Position numbers and translations under genes: made by a program | The notes under the pieces: generated by a model | What the model was told of the DNA's origin: nothing | The model's database searches: none | What the model saw: only the letters and a program-made list of their open reading frames with translations | DNA from: Isoetes taiwanensis | Taxonomy: Eukaryota > Streptophyta > Lycopodiopsida > Isoetales > Isoetaceae | Direction of reading: 5' to 3' | Length of the DNA stretch: 64,000 nucleotides | Assembly (NCBI GenBank): GCA_021234155.1 | Contig: JAJEKV010000061.1 | Location: 7,859,013 to 7,923,012, forward strand | Part shown: piece after piece, positions 22,343 through 35,800 of the stretch | Layout of the letters: each line of letters opens with the position of its first letter | Numbering within the stretch: position 1 is the stretch's first letter

Positions 22343-24880
22343 AGAAATTTCTGAGATGTTTAACTTCATTCTCTGTATTGCTTCTTGAACATGATGATGG
22401 CCACAATTTTCCTCGTGCAAGTTGTATAGGTAGTTTTATACGAGAGGCTGTAATTCGGGCAATTGTTGTTTATGTTGAATGAATAGCTCTACTGGAAATG
22501 CATTTCGGGGAGCAGGTTTCATCATATTGTTGGAAAAAGTTGTTTTCTTGGTCATCCAGCAACTCCTTTGTGAGATAAAAGAACAAGTCAAGTCAAGTCT
22601 AGCATGAAATTTAAATTACAATCGCTATTTAACACTACTTTCATGGTGTAGATATCTGGCATGCCTTTAAGAATCAAAGGAAGTGTCATGTGCCCAACAT
22701 AAAGTGTATGTCAATAAAATACCTTGTCTGATGAGTAGCATCTAGAAAAATCTCAAAGGAATGTTTCGAGAAGGCATCAAAAAGTAAGAAAGCATCAAGA
22801 AGACATCAAAAAATAAGAATGCAACAATCACTCGCCTCTGGAAAAACCTCAAAAGGAATATTTTAACTTGTTTAATTTATCATTTACTTAAGTGTCTTTT
22901 TTTTTTTTTTTTTTTTTTGCTTTTGTCTCTGTGCATGGAGAATGCAATAATCTTCAACAAAAACAAGGGTTATGCAAAACCACTTATATAGGGCATAGTT
23001 TAATGACTTAACATAATAGAGTACGACACGATGTCATTTCTATATTTTGTCATCCGAGGGGAACTTCACACACACACACAAGTTCCTCCTCTTGGCCTAC
23101 TTTGTCTGCCATTGAGATTCTCTCAAATTGTGTTGTCCGAACCACTTTGAAGATTTGCACGCTATTTTTTTACAAGCTTGAAGGCGGCTTTTTGCAGCAT
23201 CTCCATTGTGCCCTTTGGGGTCTCAATTCCTTAGTTAATCATATGCCTCATGAAATTTCTAAAGGCATGTGAAAACCCTTCCTTATCTTATCGCTTGTTT
23301 TCTATTATCGTGAAATTATGGCCATTGATTTGCATAATATTCCAATTAATATTCCCTATGCCACATTCTCCACCGTCTACACAATTTGTGATGGGGTCAA
23401 ACACCCTTTTCCACGTCACCATATGATTCCTAAACCATTGCACGAAGTCAGCATACAAGTCAACACAACACAGACATGCTCATATTACTATTCACTAATA
23501 ATAGAACTAACTTCACAGATTGCATCCTAAGAGGATTTGAACCTCCTGCCAGAATAGGCAGCACCATTTTCCTTCAAACCAATATGGAAAACTGAAGTTC
23601 TACATATATTTAATGGGCGTGGCCCAAACCTCGCCGCAAAGCAAAGATGTTCATGGAAAACTAGTCTAATGCAAGCTCATCACAGTAGGCTTCAAATGGC
23701 TGCTGCGTTTAGGGTTTTTTGAAGCGGCATTGCAGCTGCAACCAAGCATCACCGAAACCCAAACCCATGTGAGCATAACTCAAAGAAAAAGCAAGCGGCC
23801 CGGCGCGTGGTTGCGATTCGCGTAATGTATCAGGATATTCAAGTAAGCCCACAGCGTCTTACTTGTCATGGCTACCAACACTCTCCAAAGACCGCCATGA
23901 ATCCAAAGATTATCATGCCATCGTAGAATTTAACAAGAACAAACAAAAACCGGCGCCCAATCTCATTTGAAAAATTTACGTCAGCCCAAAAGACAAGGAT
24001 CGAATCAAAGCAAGCCCAAGATCGAGCTTCAAATGTTAAAAATCAAATCGGAAAAAGAAATAAAAACTGGAAAGATTGCTTAGAATGCTCGAATTTCGTA
24101 CAGAGAAATACAAAGAAGGCTTCATTGGCCTCAGCTCTGCACAGAGAAATACAAAGAAGGCTTCATTGGCTTCAAAGAAATTCCCTCCATTGGCTTCGTC
24201 TCATTTAAAAGGGCCCAAAGATCATGCCGCCCAAAGAAAAGCCCCAAAGATCATGCCGCCTTTGCCGCCCTCGTCTTGCTCCTTGTTCCTTGCTCTACGC
24301 TCATATCTTCCCTAAATAGCAAGATGCCACGTTATCCTTTTTTTTAAGCATGTCCATGTCACGTTCTTCTAACATCTAAAATAGCGATTTTGATGAAGAC
24401 GGATTTTGGGTCAAACCAGCCCATCCACCATCAGCATCATACGGAAATATCTACAAATACACCTCCATAACCATTCACAATCTTATGTAATACTATACTC
24501 TTTTCACATTTTTTACACCTTATATGGAAACCCTTCCTAATTTTCATCTTGTGAGGAAATCACGAAGGGTTTTCCTAGCATTGGAAAATAGGGAGTGTTT
24601 CCATTGAAATTTTGAATTTTAGGGTGATGTATACTTGATGGACGTGCCGCCTTAATGGAAGGCGCGTGATCCATAAAGGCTCACGCATGTAAATATTCTA
24701 AAAATAAAATAATATGGTGGAAACCCTTCCCATTTTCCAAAAAGGAAACCCTTTCTTTTTTTCTTGAAAACCCTTCCTAATTTCAAAAGTCAGAAGGGTT
24801 TCCACGAAAATGGAAAGGTTTCGTAAGTTTAGCTAGAAGGGTTTCTGTGAAAAATCAGAAGGATTTCCACGGAAAATCGG
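22343..24880. other. Intergenic region without a supported gene
   Basis: It contains a 22-base T tract (22897-22918) and a direct duplication of 30 identical bases at 24100-24129 and 24141-24170. At 24515-24890 there are interspersed inverted words (ggaaaccctTcc and gaagggtttcc) that could fold. No protein family was seen. Confidence 0.5.
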
Positions 24881-24890
24881 AAGGGTCATG
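24515..24890 (+). repeat. Cluster of aaacccttcc / gaagggttt inverted words
   Basis: At least four copies of aaacccttcc or its reverse complement gaagggtttcc lie within 375 bp just upstream of the three-exon gene. They give alternative stem-loops. They could be remnants of a small foldback element. Confidence 0.55.
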
Positions 24891-25153
24891 AGTACCATCG
24901 TGAATGGTCAAGGTAAAGGTATTCGATTAATAGAGATACAAGGTAAAATATCAAGACAAAAGGAGTATATTCTCTTAAATGCAGAAGAATATTCTCCATC
25001 GAAGGTTCGCGAACGTTTTGGGCTATGGCGTCGCTCCTTACAGTTGGGGTTGGATTGGAACAGTGTATGGCTTCAAGTTACTCCAAAAACATAGCCATCT
25101 GAACTAGGAATGTGCAGACACAAGTGTCTTTTTTGGAGATATTCTGCTGACTA

Positions 25154-26039
25154 ATGGAGGTTGAGAACTGCCATAAGCGCAAGGAGCCGGATGATTCTTT
25201 AATCAGCTTGCTTAGCGACTTTAATTTGTCATCTCCTACCAAGAAAATTCGTCCGGTATGGTTTTCTCCTTGTAATTAGATTTACGCGCTTAGCTATATG
25301 CTGGGACCATATAGTAATGAAATAGGGTTTTCTGATTTTAGAATTGGAATTCAGTTAATGCTTTGGAGGTTGGAAATCCAAGTTGTGGAGATTTGACATC
25401 TTCAGAAATAGTATCAGAGCTTGTGCCTGCATTGCCAAGAGATTCCTCGGAAATAATCTTGCCGGCAAATGACGAGAAAGCTATTGTTTTGTACAAGCCT
25501 GTTAGCGAACCCTTGTTTCCTGGTGGTCCGACAATGGGATCTTTGGAGCTACCTATATGGATTAATTCCAATATTTTTCCCAAAGGTGAGTGCCTTTTTA
25601 TTTGCTTAACATGCTCCGAGTTTTGAAGGATAGATCCTATGGTTATGCATTATTCACAGGTCCCAAGCTTCAGGAGCTTCTGAAAAACTTCCCAATCATA
25701 TCAGGCAGTGGTTATTTTGAAAAACAGAGTACTTGTCAACAGCACAGTACTTCAGACATTGATTTTGAGGTAAAAAAAGAGGATAAAGATCGTGCTGTAG
25801 TAGCATGGCAACCAATGAATTCAAGTGCAAATGTTAGGCTTAATACAGTTGCAGAGAATCCTACAGATCAGTTGATGGAAGAAGATGACAATATGCTGAT
25901 GGAAGAGGAGGATGAAATGGATGTGGTTGATGAGAATGTACAGCCTCAGATGTGTCAAACAGACGTGGATGCTCATAACCTGACACAACCTCTGGTTTTT
26001 GCTCAAGCACATGGTTGGCATGGTGGGATTTCAACATAA
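25154..26039 (+). CDS. Acidic plant protein of unknown function (three exons)
   Basis: The exons are 25154-25255, 25342-25585 and 25660-26039. Junctions are GT-AG and in frame, giving 241 aa. It starts MEVENCHKRKEPDD, followed by SLLSDFNLSSPTKKIRP, a short basic patch suggestive of nuclear localisation. The middle has EIILPANDEKAIVLYKP and PLELPIWINSN-like motifs. The C-terminal third is strongly acidic (MEEDDNMLMEEEDEMDVVDEN, about residues 185-205). It resembles small uncharacterised plant proteins with an AIVLYKP-like box and an acidic tail. I know no function for them, and no enzymatic domain is visible. The clean splicing and lack of stops argue for a live gene. Confidence 0.72.
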
Positions 26040-27951
26040 TTTGCACAGAACTTCAGTTGCTTTGTGGATATTGAAGTTTTGGAATTTGGTTTTAGAGGTT
26101 GGAAAATGTACAGATCCTTTCATTGTGTCCGAAGTGGTCTCAATGTGAAATGTATTGTTGTTGGTGGTGTAATATAGTTGTTTTAGAAGTACTTGTTGCA
26201 GCGACATGCTCAAGCTCAAATGTGATTTAACCGGACAAATTCACAATGGTTAATTTGGACATCTGGAATCAGCCACCCCATCCCCATGCCGCAGCCCATG
26301 GCATGCTGGATCCTCAAGCATGCCCCATTCGAGCTCGTCCATGGCATCTTGCATGGATCCATGACTGATCCATGGCAGTTTTGCCAACTTTCGTTCTTCC
26401 AGACCGTACCTGGTATTCTCTTATTCCTGCCAAAGGTACCTAAAGGTACTTGCTTCACCCCACTCGAAGTAGGTCCATAAAGACAGAAAGAGTTTCATGT
26501 CACATGGATCTGCACGAAATTTTCATGCCGGATTGGATCCATTTTAACTTACGAAATTTGTATTTTCCTTTGGGTGATACCTTGTTCAAATGCCCCAAGA
26601 AGACCAGAGATGTTTACCTTCCAAGTGGACGGGCGATGGAGTTGGACTGCGTGGATCCGAATCTGTTCCAGGGAGTAGATCATTTCAGTTTTTACAGAGT
26701 TCAAGCTTTGATCATCCGAGCAATGTAATTAGCATCCTCAACTAATGTAATTAGCATCCTCAACTATGGCCTTTTTCATTTGAAATGTATACTAAAAATA
26801 CCGTTTGTTACTTTAGAGGCTCTGGCTAATCCGCGTCCAAGAACCTCCCACCGGTGCATTTTTAAGCAAGGACTTGGATTGGGAAACTGGAGATCACCAC
26901 ATTGTGGTAAAGAATCAATCTTGGCCCATTTTCAAGGAAGGACTTGGATTAGAAAATAGGAAATCACCACAATCTCTTAAATGAGTCTAGACAATCCGCA
27001 ATCACTTGGTGTTCAATGCTCCTATATCCCCACATAGAGAGTAGCAGAATTTATCAACGGGGAGCAGAATTTTCTCAATTGTAATACTACTTCCTACAAG
27101 CGTCAAGCGAAGAAGAAGGTCGACGAACACACCCATTTAGAGAGGGTCAAATGAGTGATTTACTTTCCTGCTGGCAAGATATGCCATGGGATCCAGGATC
27201 CTCAATGCGAAGGCATTGCATGAAGTTGCCCCTTGGTTCTCTATAGGGAAGAGGGCTTGGACTAGGAACCTATTACTTTAGAAGCATACCCCCCCATTGA
27301 GTTGTACCAGCAACATGAAGAGCAATGGGCCCCGAAAAAGAGAATGAATCCCAATTGTGAAAAGACTAGGGACCAATTCCTAGACATAGATGACCTACAC
27401 AACCTGTTTCGCAAGATTGCTATGGGTACTTAGATGATCCATTAAGATGTTTCCCTAAGTATGAGGATGTGGGTGGAGCTACATTCAGAGAGTGTGTTTA
27501 TTTACCAGGAAGAATTTCCTTTTGTCTTGATCATGACTCCTGTCCAAATGAAGGTCAACTCCAAGATGATATATGCATTCATTACCTGATGATTTTGCGA
27601 ATAAGAGGACTTACAATATCAAAATTCCATGACTCTCGTACAGGTCTTTCATTTAAACTGCTCTGGATCATTATTACAAGTTCTGATGCATGGTATAGTA
27701 TATTCATAGTTTGTGATGCCTATTATTTTAAGAGGCCACCCCAATGATGATCCACTACATGCAATTTGCCTTTTATCTGAGTCCGCCAGGTTTAAAGTAT
27801 CTTCTCATATTCTTTCCTTGTTATAACATATAGGCGGATTTCAAGGAAGGAGATACCAAAAACAGAGATTTCTGGCATGTAGATTAACACTAGAATTGTC
27901 ACTTGATGGATCATAAATGATTCATTTGTACAGCTCACTTTAAAATTCATA
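26040..27951. other. Intergenic region, possibly degenerate genic sequence
   Basis: A perfect 22-bp tandem duplication occurs at 26722-26743 and 26744-26765. A diverged direct repeat around aaggacttggatt lies at about 26865 and 26937. Frames at 26450-26728 and 27469-27747 show no recognised family. Confidence 0.45.
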
Positions 27952-27956
27952 TAAAA

Positions 27957-28383
27957 TGAAGGAAATTCATGCTAATTATTGGAGAGTAATACAGTTAAGT
28001 GCATGGTTGAATAACACCGATATATAGAGATAAACCATCATTGTTCATATCAGGGTTGAATTATTCGGTGCAATGGTTTCAAGCCATATGTTATTTGAAA
28101 TATAGAAATCTCCAAAGAAGGTGGAGACTGATACACAGATGCACGAAGTGGTCGGATCTAGCCTTGTCAGCCGGATCCATACCCTATAAAATCAAGTAGA
28201 ATTGTACAGTAAACGATATGTGTGATCGAAGCTGTTCAGCAGAACAAGCTTGGGCTCTCGATGATTTTAACTTATATTTTCAAGTCATATTGTCATTTGT
28301 GTTTTACATGGTATGACTTGCAATTCAAATATGTTATGGTAATGAAAGCACTCTAAATTGTTCTATTGCTATTCTTTTTTTCA
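27957..28383 (+). repeat. 5' LTR of the copia element
   Basis: It begins TGAAGGAAATTCATGC and ends TTTTTTCA. It is highly similar to 61984-62429 over its length. Relative to the 3' LTR it lacks about 22 bases near 28034 and has three extra bases near 28338. It should contain promoter and R region; a cctataaaat box is at about 28183. Confidence 0.93.
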
Positions 28384-28385
28384 TT

Positions 28386-28397
28386 TGATATCAGAGC
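28386..28397 (+). promoter_or_regulatory. Copia primer-binding site
   Basis: TGATATCAGAGC, one base different from the initiator tRNA-Met complement TGGTATCAGAGC, lies two bases after the 5' LTR. Confidence 0.8.
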
Positions 28398-28401
28398 AAT
28401 T

Positions 28402-28664
28402 ATGTCAACTAGATTAGGTGCTTCCTTACTAATTGCAGTAGATGTTTTCAAAGGCACTGGAGGTTTTCAGGTGTGGAAAGAGAAAACTAAAGAAATCTTG
28501 GTGGTTGAAGGTCTGTGGACCTATGTTAATGGAGATGCTAAAGAATTTGAAAAAGTCAGTGATACAAACATAAAAAATGAGGCTGTCATTCTCAGTGCTG
28601 AGAGCTCAAGTTCAAAGGGAAAAGGTATATCTAGTTCTATTGAGGTAACTAGTTGTGATACAAA
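28402..28664 (+). pseudogene. Copia gag, N-terminal part
   Basis: The frame opens MSTRLGASLLIAVDVFKG and continues with FQVWKEKTKEILVVEGLW, the F..WK.KM..IL pattern of copia nucleocapsid precursors. It ends at the insertion of the 15.4-kb TIR element. Across that insert the frame resumes at 44046 without a shift, which identifies this as the first part of gag. Confidence 0.8.
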
Positions 28665-28669
28665 CACAC

Positions 28670-29880
28670 TGACCCCGAATTTTGGTCCACAGTTGTTTTT
28701 TACTTGTACGGAAGTGTTGTTTTATGCCAAAAACAACACCAAAATGGCCCCAAAAGTCCACGTGGCCCGTTTATCCGGATTTGCACAAAGAGACAGTGGT
28801 TTTTTGGCAAAAAATCCCACGGTGGTTTTTCTGGCACTTTTTTGTTTTTTTGTCAACGTGTCCTTTTTTTCAGTGTTGTTTTTACCGAACTTTTTCGACG
28901 TGTAGTTTTTTCTGTTTTTTGAGGAGCTACGCGTTATTTATCTTCCAAAAAACACATGTAGGTTTAAATATTAGTACACGTGAAAAACCGAAAAAAACAG
29001 TTGTTTTTTCCTTTTCAATATGTGTTGTTTTGTTTTCTCCACTTGTAGTTTTTTAAATTCGACATTGTTTTCCCAAAAAAGGATATGTAATTTTCAAGAA
29101 ATTCATATGTATTATTTTAAAAATAATTGTTGTATTCAAATGTTTCCAATTTTCTATATGTTGATATTTTGTCTCCATATGTAGTTTTGAAAAGGTGCCA
29201 TTGTTTTCCATTATTGTTTTCCTCATAAAAATATAGGTAATTTCCGTTTCTATGTGTATTATTTTTTTCCTCTGCTTGTAGTTTTTCTAAATTGACGTTG
29301 TTTTCCTAAAAAATAATACGTAGTTTTCATGAATCCACATATATTATTTAAAATATATTTGTTGTTTCCAAATGTTGTTTTCCTCGATACAATATGTAGT
29401 TATTAGAAAATAGACACACCATTCCTTTAAAGTGGCTATTATTTCCAAGTGTTGTTGTTGCCAAAAAAAAAATAAAAACACACATGGCCTTTCATTTGTT
29501 GTGTTAAATTTTGAAACACCACACGTTAAAAAAAAAAAATTAAACATGTAAACAAAGCAATACTACACGTAGAGAAACAATGCTACAGATAAAAGCATTG
29601 TGGTTTCTAATGTTTTTATTTAAAAGCACGTGATGTTATGAAATGTTGTTTGGAAAAAGTGTATTGTTTTTTTTCTTTTGCACATGTCTTTCTTGGTATT
29701 GTATTCTTCACACTTTTAGATTCTGTTACATATTTCGTGATGCGACATTTTCATTTAGTGTCCATGCCTTATGAACATACATTCTTAATTATACACAGAG
29801 AGACAATATGATCAAATCTTTAATATTATTTAAAAAAAAGTGAACACAAGATCATATGTTCTTCTTTAATACAATTTATT
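28670..29880. repeat. T-rich left subterminal region
   Basis: About 1.2 kb is dominated by repeated words such as tgttgttttcc, tatgtagttttc and ttcaaattgttg on the plus strand. Short imperfect subterminal repeats are typical of transposase-binding regions of CACTA elements, but no regular unit can be fixed by eye. No gene is supported. Confidence 0.5.
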
Positions 29881-29881
29881 T

Positions 29882-30340
29882 TTGGGTTGCCCCTAGGGGG
29901 GCAAACCCTTGTTTATGTGGGTTTATGGCATATCTTAGGTATATACTAGAATATACCTAGGATATCTTGACCCGCTAAAACCTACTCTCCCTCAGAATTG
30001 GCCGGTCACCGTGATTGTGGGCAGCCCGATGTTCGAACCGGATAACAGGCAATACAACAGAGCATCTGGCTATGGATACTCTCAGTAGCATCGCAGCCAA
30101 AGACCAGCCCACCATGTCCTCTCATTTCTGTTTCGCTTTCTTCTTCTTTCTAATCTAGTCAGCCTTGATGAGATTTTCCTCGCTAACCTGCACCACCATG
30201 GTTGTCCTGTTTGTTTCAAGGAATTCAATGAACTCATTTCGGTTCGTCTATACTTGAATTGGAGCTCAAGCTTCACCGGTCTCGATAAATGTTATACCGT
30301 TTGAAAATTAGTACAAAGAAAAAGATAAGCCACGAGAGGC
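29882..30340 (+). repeat. Dispersed repeat copy A
   Basis: It starts at a palindrome TTGCCCCTAGGGGGGCAA and ends near cagtacaaagaaaaagataagc. A diverged copy in the same orientation lies at 32559-32890. Shared segments include ttggagctcaagcttcac and tgtcctg-tgtttcaaggaatt. Confidence 0.75.
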
Positions 30341-32558
30341 CGGAGTTGGAGGCCCCATGCTTCCGCTTACAGAGGTGGACTTAAATCGCCGGATCTGCTG
30401 CAGAGCGGGCTGTCGAGTTGTAGCTCCAGGGAAAAAAAATGGATCGATTGGAAAATGGATGTCGCCATCGTTGTACATTACCGATTCCGACCTCAAAAAT
30501 CCATGCCCAATTCGCACCACCGACCGTGCTCATTGTGGTTATCTTGCTACTTTTGGACACCTTTGTGAACATATCATTCTCAGGGCGAGCCAAAGCCTTG
30601 GACTTCCCATTTTGCATCATCCTATTCTTCCCCAATTTGCTTTTGTCACAGCGGCGGTTTTAAACCCAAAAATCGACCCTTTTTCGCCCAATTTTGAATT
30701 GGGCAAATTTTGAATCTCTCCAGCAGCTACACCACACCGGTGTTCGGATTTGAGTACTTCGGCAAAGAAGCTGCTCCTACCAAGACAGATTTTAGCCTCG
30801 GTCTGCAAGACCCTCTCGCTCCATCAGAATCTGAAGACAAGTTGCTCCCCAATCAAAAATCAACTCCTCAAATCAACAGTGGCCATCAATTTTTCTGTAC
30901 TTTTCGCTCATGAATCTGGCTTCAAACTTAGCCCAGCTTGATTGATCAAACCTAGCCAAGCCTGCTGGACTTATCCACGGGTAGAAAAAAAGGGCAAAAT
31001 CCCAAATAAATCCAGACCCAAGTGCATACAAAAACTGAATCGTACACTTGAATCGGTACAAGAAATTGATTGGATTAGGCTGAAGGATTAAATTTTCGAA
31101 GAAGGGCGTCGGAGAGGAAGAGGGAGGGAGGAAGAATGAGAAAAAAAAGGGCTAGGATTGAAAATGGAGGGTTTTTTTTTGCCAGAAAGAAGCTCGGCGT
31201 AGAGCTTCTGGCTATGGCGGAGCAGGGGATGCGGCGCCTCGGGATAAGGCGAGAGGTTATATAGTCAGAATAGATAAAGAGGATAAGGAGTTCGGCCATA
31301 GCCATAGCCAGCGCAGAGAGGAAATATCGGATACCACTATAGTACTGTAAGAAATATTAATAAATATTAATCGAATACTATAAGTAGCTCAATTAATGGA
31401 ATCATTTTCCACGTCAACCCGAAAATCGAATAGAAAAGAAAACGATTTCCATGGTCGAATAAAACAATCCATGGTGGGGTTTTTGTTACTTCTTTTTGCA
31501 CCATTGAGCCCCCCCTCCAATCTGCCTCCCACGACTTCCCTATTGTGTATTATTGTCATTTTCTGTGTGGGTTTTGTCATCCAATTATATGCACATCTCA
31601 CCCTATAATGGTCCTTATCTCTATCTCTCGGTGGTTTTCGCAGACGTTAAAATTGTATCTATCTATCTTCTGGTTTGCCCTCTTCCTCAGCATTACAACC
31701 TCATTGTTAAGCTCTTCCCGCTTGTTTTGTTGGCAATTCTACCATGCACCTTCCACTTGCCAAACGACACCTTACATCCTCGCCAATCGGACAATCCCGG
31801 TAGGCGATCTCAACCCCAAAATATCACTCAATCACTTGCTACACTTGATGATGTTCCTTGTCACTTATTGATGTTTCTAATGATGATTCTTGTCTCTGTT
31901 GCTTTCGATTGATGGCATCACGGATGGAACGATGCCACCTAGCATGATTCAATTCCAAAATATCAAGTCTCATGCTCATTCTGGTGGCATTTCTAGTCTC
32001 TCTGAGGACACCATGAGTGATGAGAATGAACGCCTCCATGTGCTCGATTCGGGTTTCAATAGAGTCCATTTACAACTCATCTTACGTTGGTCCCATGTTT
32101 CGCCTTCCGTTCTCCTCCATCTTCTTTATCCCAATATCCCAATATCTGTAGATGATGGATTAGCTTTTATAGATTTCCCCAAATAGAGACGCAACCTCAT
32201 CCGATTCGCCAATGCGTGCACAATCGACCGGGCAACAAGTAAAGGGGAGGTGCATTGCCAAACTCCCCCGATCTTGTTCTTTACAAATATACGACAAAAT
32301 AAGACAAAGTCAGACATGGCAAAAAGGAAATGCTTACTATAAGTGTGATATAATATAGTGTAGCACAAAGGTCTCTATCTATTAAAGTTGTCATGCTCAA
32401 ATAAGATATCCATTTAATTTCAGTCAATTAAACCTAAGGATGGTAGTTTTGCATTCATCTCTAGAGATAATGTGGAAACGTTTGAATCAAGAGGCAAGGG
32501 AAGTTTGTGGTTTTGGGTGGGCTTGTGTAACTTCTATATTTAGTTTCTTTTTAGTTGT
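30341..32558. other. DNA between the dispersed repeats, no gene recognised
   Basis: Frames of 60-119 codons occur on both strands (for example 30357-30713 plus and 31545-31912 plus) without family motifs. The minus-strand hydrophobic frame at 31075-31305 is not supported by splice or composition evidence. Captured host sequence is possible. Confidence 0.4.
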
Positions 32559-32890
32559 TTTTTGGGTTGCCCCTAGGGGGCAAATGCTTGCTCATGTGGG
32601 TTTTTGGCATATCCTAAGTATATGCTGGAATATGCCTAGGATATGTCGGGAACTACTCCAAACTTATTGTTGCTCAGAATGGCGGTCGCCCGGTGAAATT
32701 TGGCCGGCCAAATCAGTAAACCGGCTAACCGCACCACCCACAGGTTGTCCTGCTGTTTCAAGGAATTGACGAGAGCCCAATTCACTCAACTCAGCTCGAC
32801 TCGCCTACGCTTTGAATTGGAGCTCAAGCTTCACGGTCTTGATAAATGTTCTACCCGTTGAAAATCAGTACAAAGAAAAGATAAGCACAT
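32559..32890 (+). repeat. Dispersed repeat copy B
   Basis: It is similar to 29882-30340 from the palindrome TTGCCCCTAGGGGGCAA to agtacaaagaaaagataagc. The copies are direct repeats 2.7 kb apart. They lack TG...CA ends and a PBS, so LTRs are not supported; a MITE family is more likely. Confidence 0.7.
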
Positions 32891-32899
32891 GTCCGTTAA

Positions 32900-35800
32900 G
32901 GGTTCTAGCTCTTCTGCACCCGACAAGCGCTCCGGCTTCTTGCCCATTCGGAGCTTTAGATCCCTTAGCTCAAATATGCTTGAGGTAAAACATAAAACTA
33001 TATGTTGAAAGTCCTCCTATAAAAGAAAACACGAGCTTTACCTACTGAGCTCTACAGATGCTTCTCTGACCTAGGTACGGATTTTGGCACTATCGCTCTC
33101 AAGATTAATGGTCAGCGCGATTGAGCATTGCGGTAGAAGATCAACTCATTGTCATGGTGCACTTTTCGGCACGTCCATTCAATATAAATTGATTAACATG
33201 GGATTTCTTGAACTTTTCCAAATGTATTGCAAATTAACATTGACTACATTGGCTTATGATTTTATTATTCTATGTTCTATATAGTATTTGTACATATCAA
33301 TAAGGCTAGAATTACAGGAATCACAAGCGCAAAATCATTATGGTGCAAAGCAGGTACTAATAGAGGCTATAATCGGATCCTAGATTGCGGGCCCAAGGAT
33401 ATTATGAGGTATATTCTCGGATAGACAATCTTTCACTTTCACCGCATTGCACAAATTGGCACTTTTCTCAAATGCTAATCTTCTTGCTTTTGCCTTTCAG
33501 ATTTTCCTTGAGCCTACCGTTTGCATTTGACCTCATTACTACCGTAGCTCTTGTGCGTGTAGATAATACTTCTTGAGTATTTCTATGTACAAGCACCGGA
33601 TCATATTTCAAACCTAACACTATTGAAGTTTTGGATGTTATGGTATGCAATACTTTGTCTACATTTCGCTTCTACTTTAACAATCCCTCCTACTTAATGG
33701 GAGAACTTTCCCCCATCTTGAGGAATATTATCCTTTGCATAAATGATGCAATGTATAGCATTTGTGTTGGAAGTATTGCTTGTTTGTTATGTTAATAATT
33801 GTAGAGGGTTTTGCAAAGTTAGTGCTTTTCATGCATGTCTCACAATTTCACTTGGGCACTTTGTGCCATTTACGGAAGATAATTCGACATATGCTAATAA
33901 GATCAACTAAATAGCCAATAAGGTTGTCATTATGAGGTAAAATTCAAGAATGTGAGGTGAAATGCAAGAATGTCGGCGTAAAAAAACTAATAACAATGTC
34001 AACGCCTAAATTTATCTTAACTTGCTTTTTATGTATCTTAAATCATAATGCAACACTTTGTTCATCAGGCCGTTCTATATCTCAAGTACCCGTAAATCAT
34101 AGAGTTATTCGTTAATGCAATTATCAATTATGTAAATTAGTTTGAAGTATTATTCTTTTCTCCCTCAGTTCTATAAATTGACCTTCATAGCTTCATAAAC
34201 AAAACTCATGCTTTAAGAAAATGACACTCTATGAACAAACAAAAAGGACCGACACGAAATGATGAAACAAAAACCATGAAAACACACTTTTGCGGCACTG
34301 GAGGGCAACCCCTCGTGCGCAGCACCTTGTTTATTTTGCATCATAAACGGCAGTGTGACAATATTTGATGACTTGGAACTGGATCTTCTATTTGCGGCAT
34401 AACCTTGTAAGACCTGAGAAACAAAAAAAAAGTTAAGAACAAGAACATAAATTACTCGTAATTGAAGATGATGTTCATATAGGCACCATGGGAGTAACAA
34501 TGTACTAAAAACATGGGCTAGGCAATTCCACCGCTTGCTTATCCTCTACCTTTATCAAGCACAATGATGTTGGACCAAATGCAAGACGAGTAGAGCAAGA
34601 AGCTTTATGGTTTTTGAACTACCCTGACACATAAATGAGATAGTATAAGAGTCAAATTAAAGCTAAATAACTGGGTATAGGAACTAGGCATATGGGAAGA
34701 GGGAGAAGGAAAGATCAACAGAAAGTCATAGAAGCAACAAATCTAGACGAACTGAAATAGGAGTAGAAATCCCTTATCGAAGCCTGAACTATAGCAAAAA
34801 CCTCGGCAAAAAAACAAGAATAGAGATATATAATATAATCTGGAAAACTGAAGTTTATAGTTTCTTACTCTGCTTGAAAACAGCAGCATTTGATATGTGC
34901 CCGGCCTTGCAGAAGGCTAAAGTTCATACTTCCTAAATATAAAAAAAATCAAGGTGGAGATGAGCAAATAATTTCAAGCTTGCAAATACTTATTTGACAG
35001 AGTGCAGTTTTCTTACTTTGCCTGCTTAAAAACAGCAACATCTAATATTCTTCTGGATCGTCCCATACAGAGATTTTAAATCCGTGGAGGAATGAAGCTC
35101 TGGCCATTGCTACTGTTCAGAGGAACCCTGTAAATGAAAATGTCGGTCAGATAGAAAAAAAAAACAGAAATAATGATTCAACCAGGGCCCCAAAAGATCT
35201 TATCTGCCACTAGTTTCATGCTATAGCTGGATCCTAGAAGCAACGCCTTCAAACACCGCAAAAGAGTGCTTTAAAACTCAAGCTGGACAAGAAAAATAAG
35301 GGATCAATGTTCCCTTGGCTTGCGTTCAAGAGCACTGCCGGATTTGCGTCATCGTCACCATAGCTAGAGAACAAAAGCAAGAACAGAATGTTGAACAAGA
35401 AAAAGCTTTGCAGAAGAATAAATAATATAACCTTACCTCAAGCCTTATCAGCAGCAGATGATCCATGGCCGATTTCGGGTTGTAAAAATGCGAGGGGAGG
35501 TGGCATTGGTGAGGCCACTCGGCGGAGGTTCAATTCTCCAGCTCTTCCAAAAAACATTTGCTACGCTTTTTACGTGAATTTCTTCCATCAGGCCGCCATA
35601 GCCAGCGGCGAAACCCTTCCCATCGCCATAGCCATACAAAAAGCTTCTTGGCGAAACCCTTCCCATCGCCATAGCCATCTGATTTCCTCCAAAACTAAGT
35701 AGCGAAAACTCATTCTAAGCCTTCAATCATGCTGTGCGTTGATCTCAGCCCTCAATCTCAACCATTAAGTTTCAGAACCAATAAGAGCATAGGACATGGA

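Noticed and set aside
24888-25094. 68-codon frame MSTIVNGQGKGIRL... just upstream of the three-exon gene
   Set aside because: No family similarity and no splice site linking it to the gene; kept as unassigned upstream sequence.
28682-29056. 124-codon Phe-rich frame at the left end of the CACTA-like element
   Set aside because: Low-complexity T-rich subterminal DNA; the frame crosses no conserved domain and begins inside the inserted element.
29882-32890. Interpretation as an LTR retrotransposon with LTRs at 29882-30340 and 32559-32890
   Set aside because: No TG...CA ends, no PBS or polypurine tract, no TSD, and no pol sequence between the copies.
34213-34500. Minus-strand frame with a possible exon after tttctcag
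   Set aside because: A single acceptor-like site without partner exons or a protein family is too little evidence for a captured gene.
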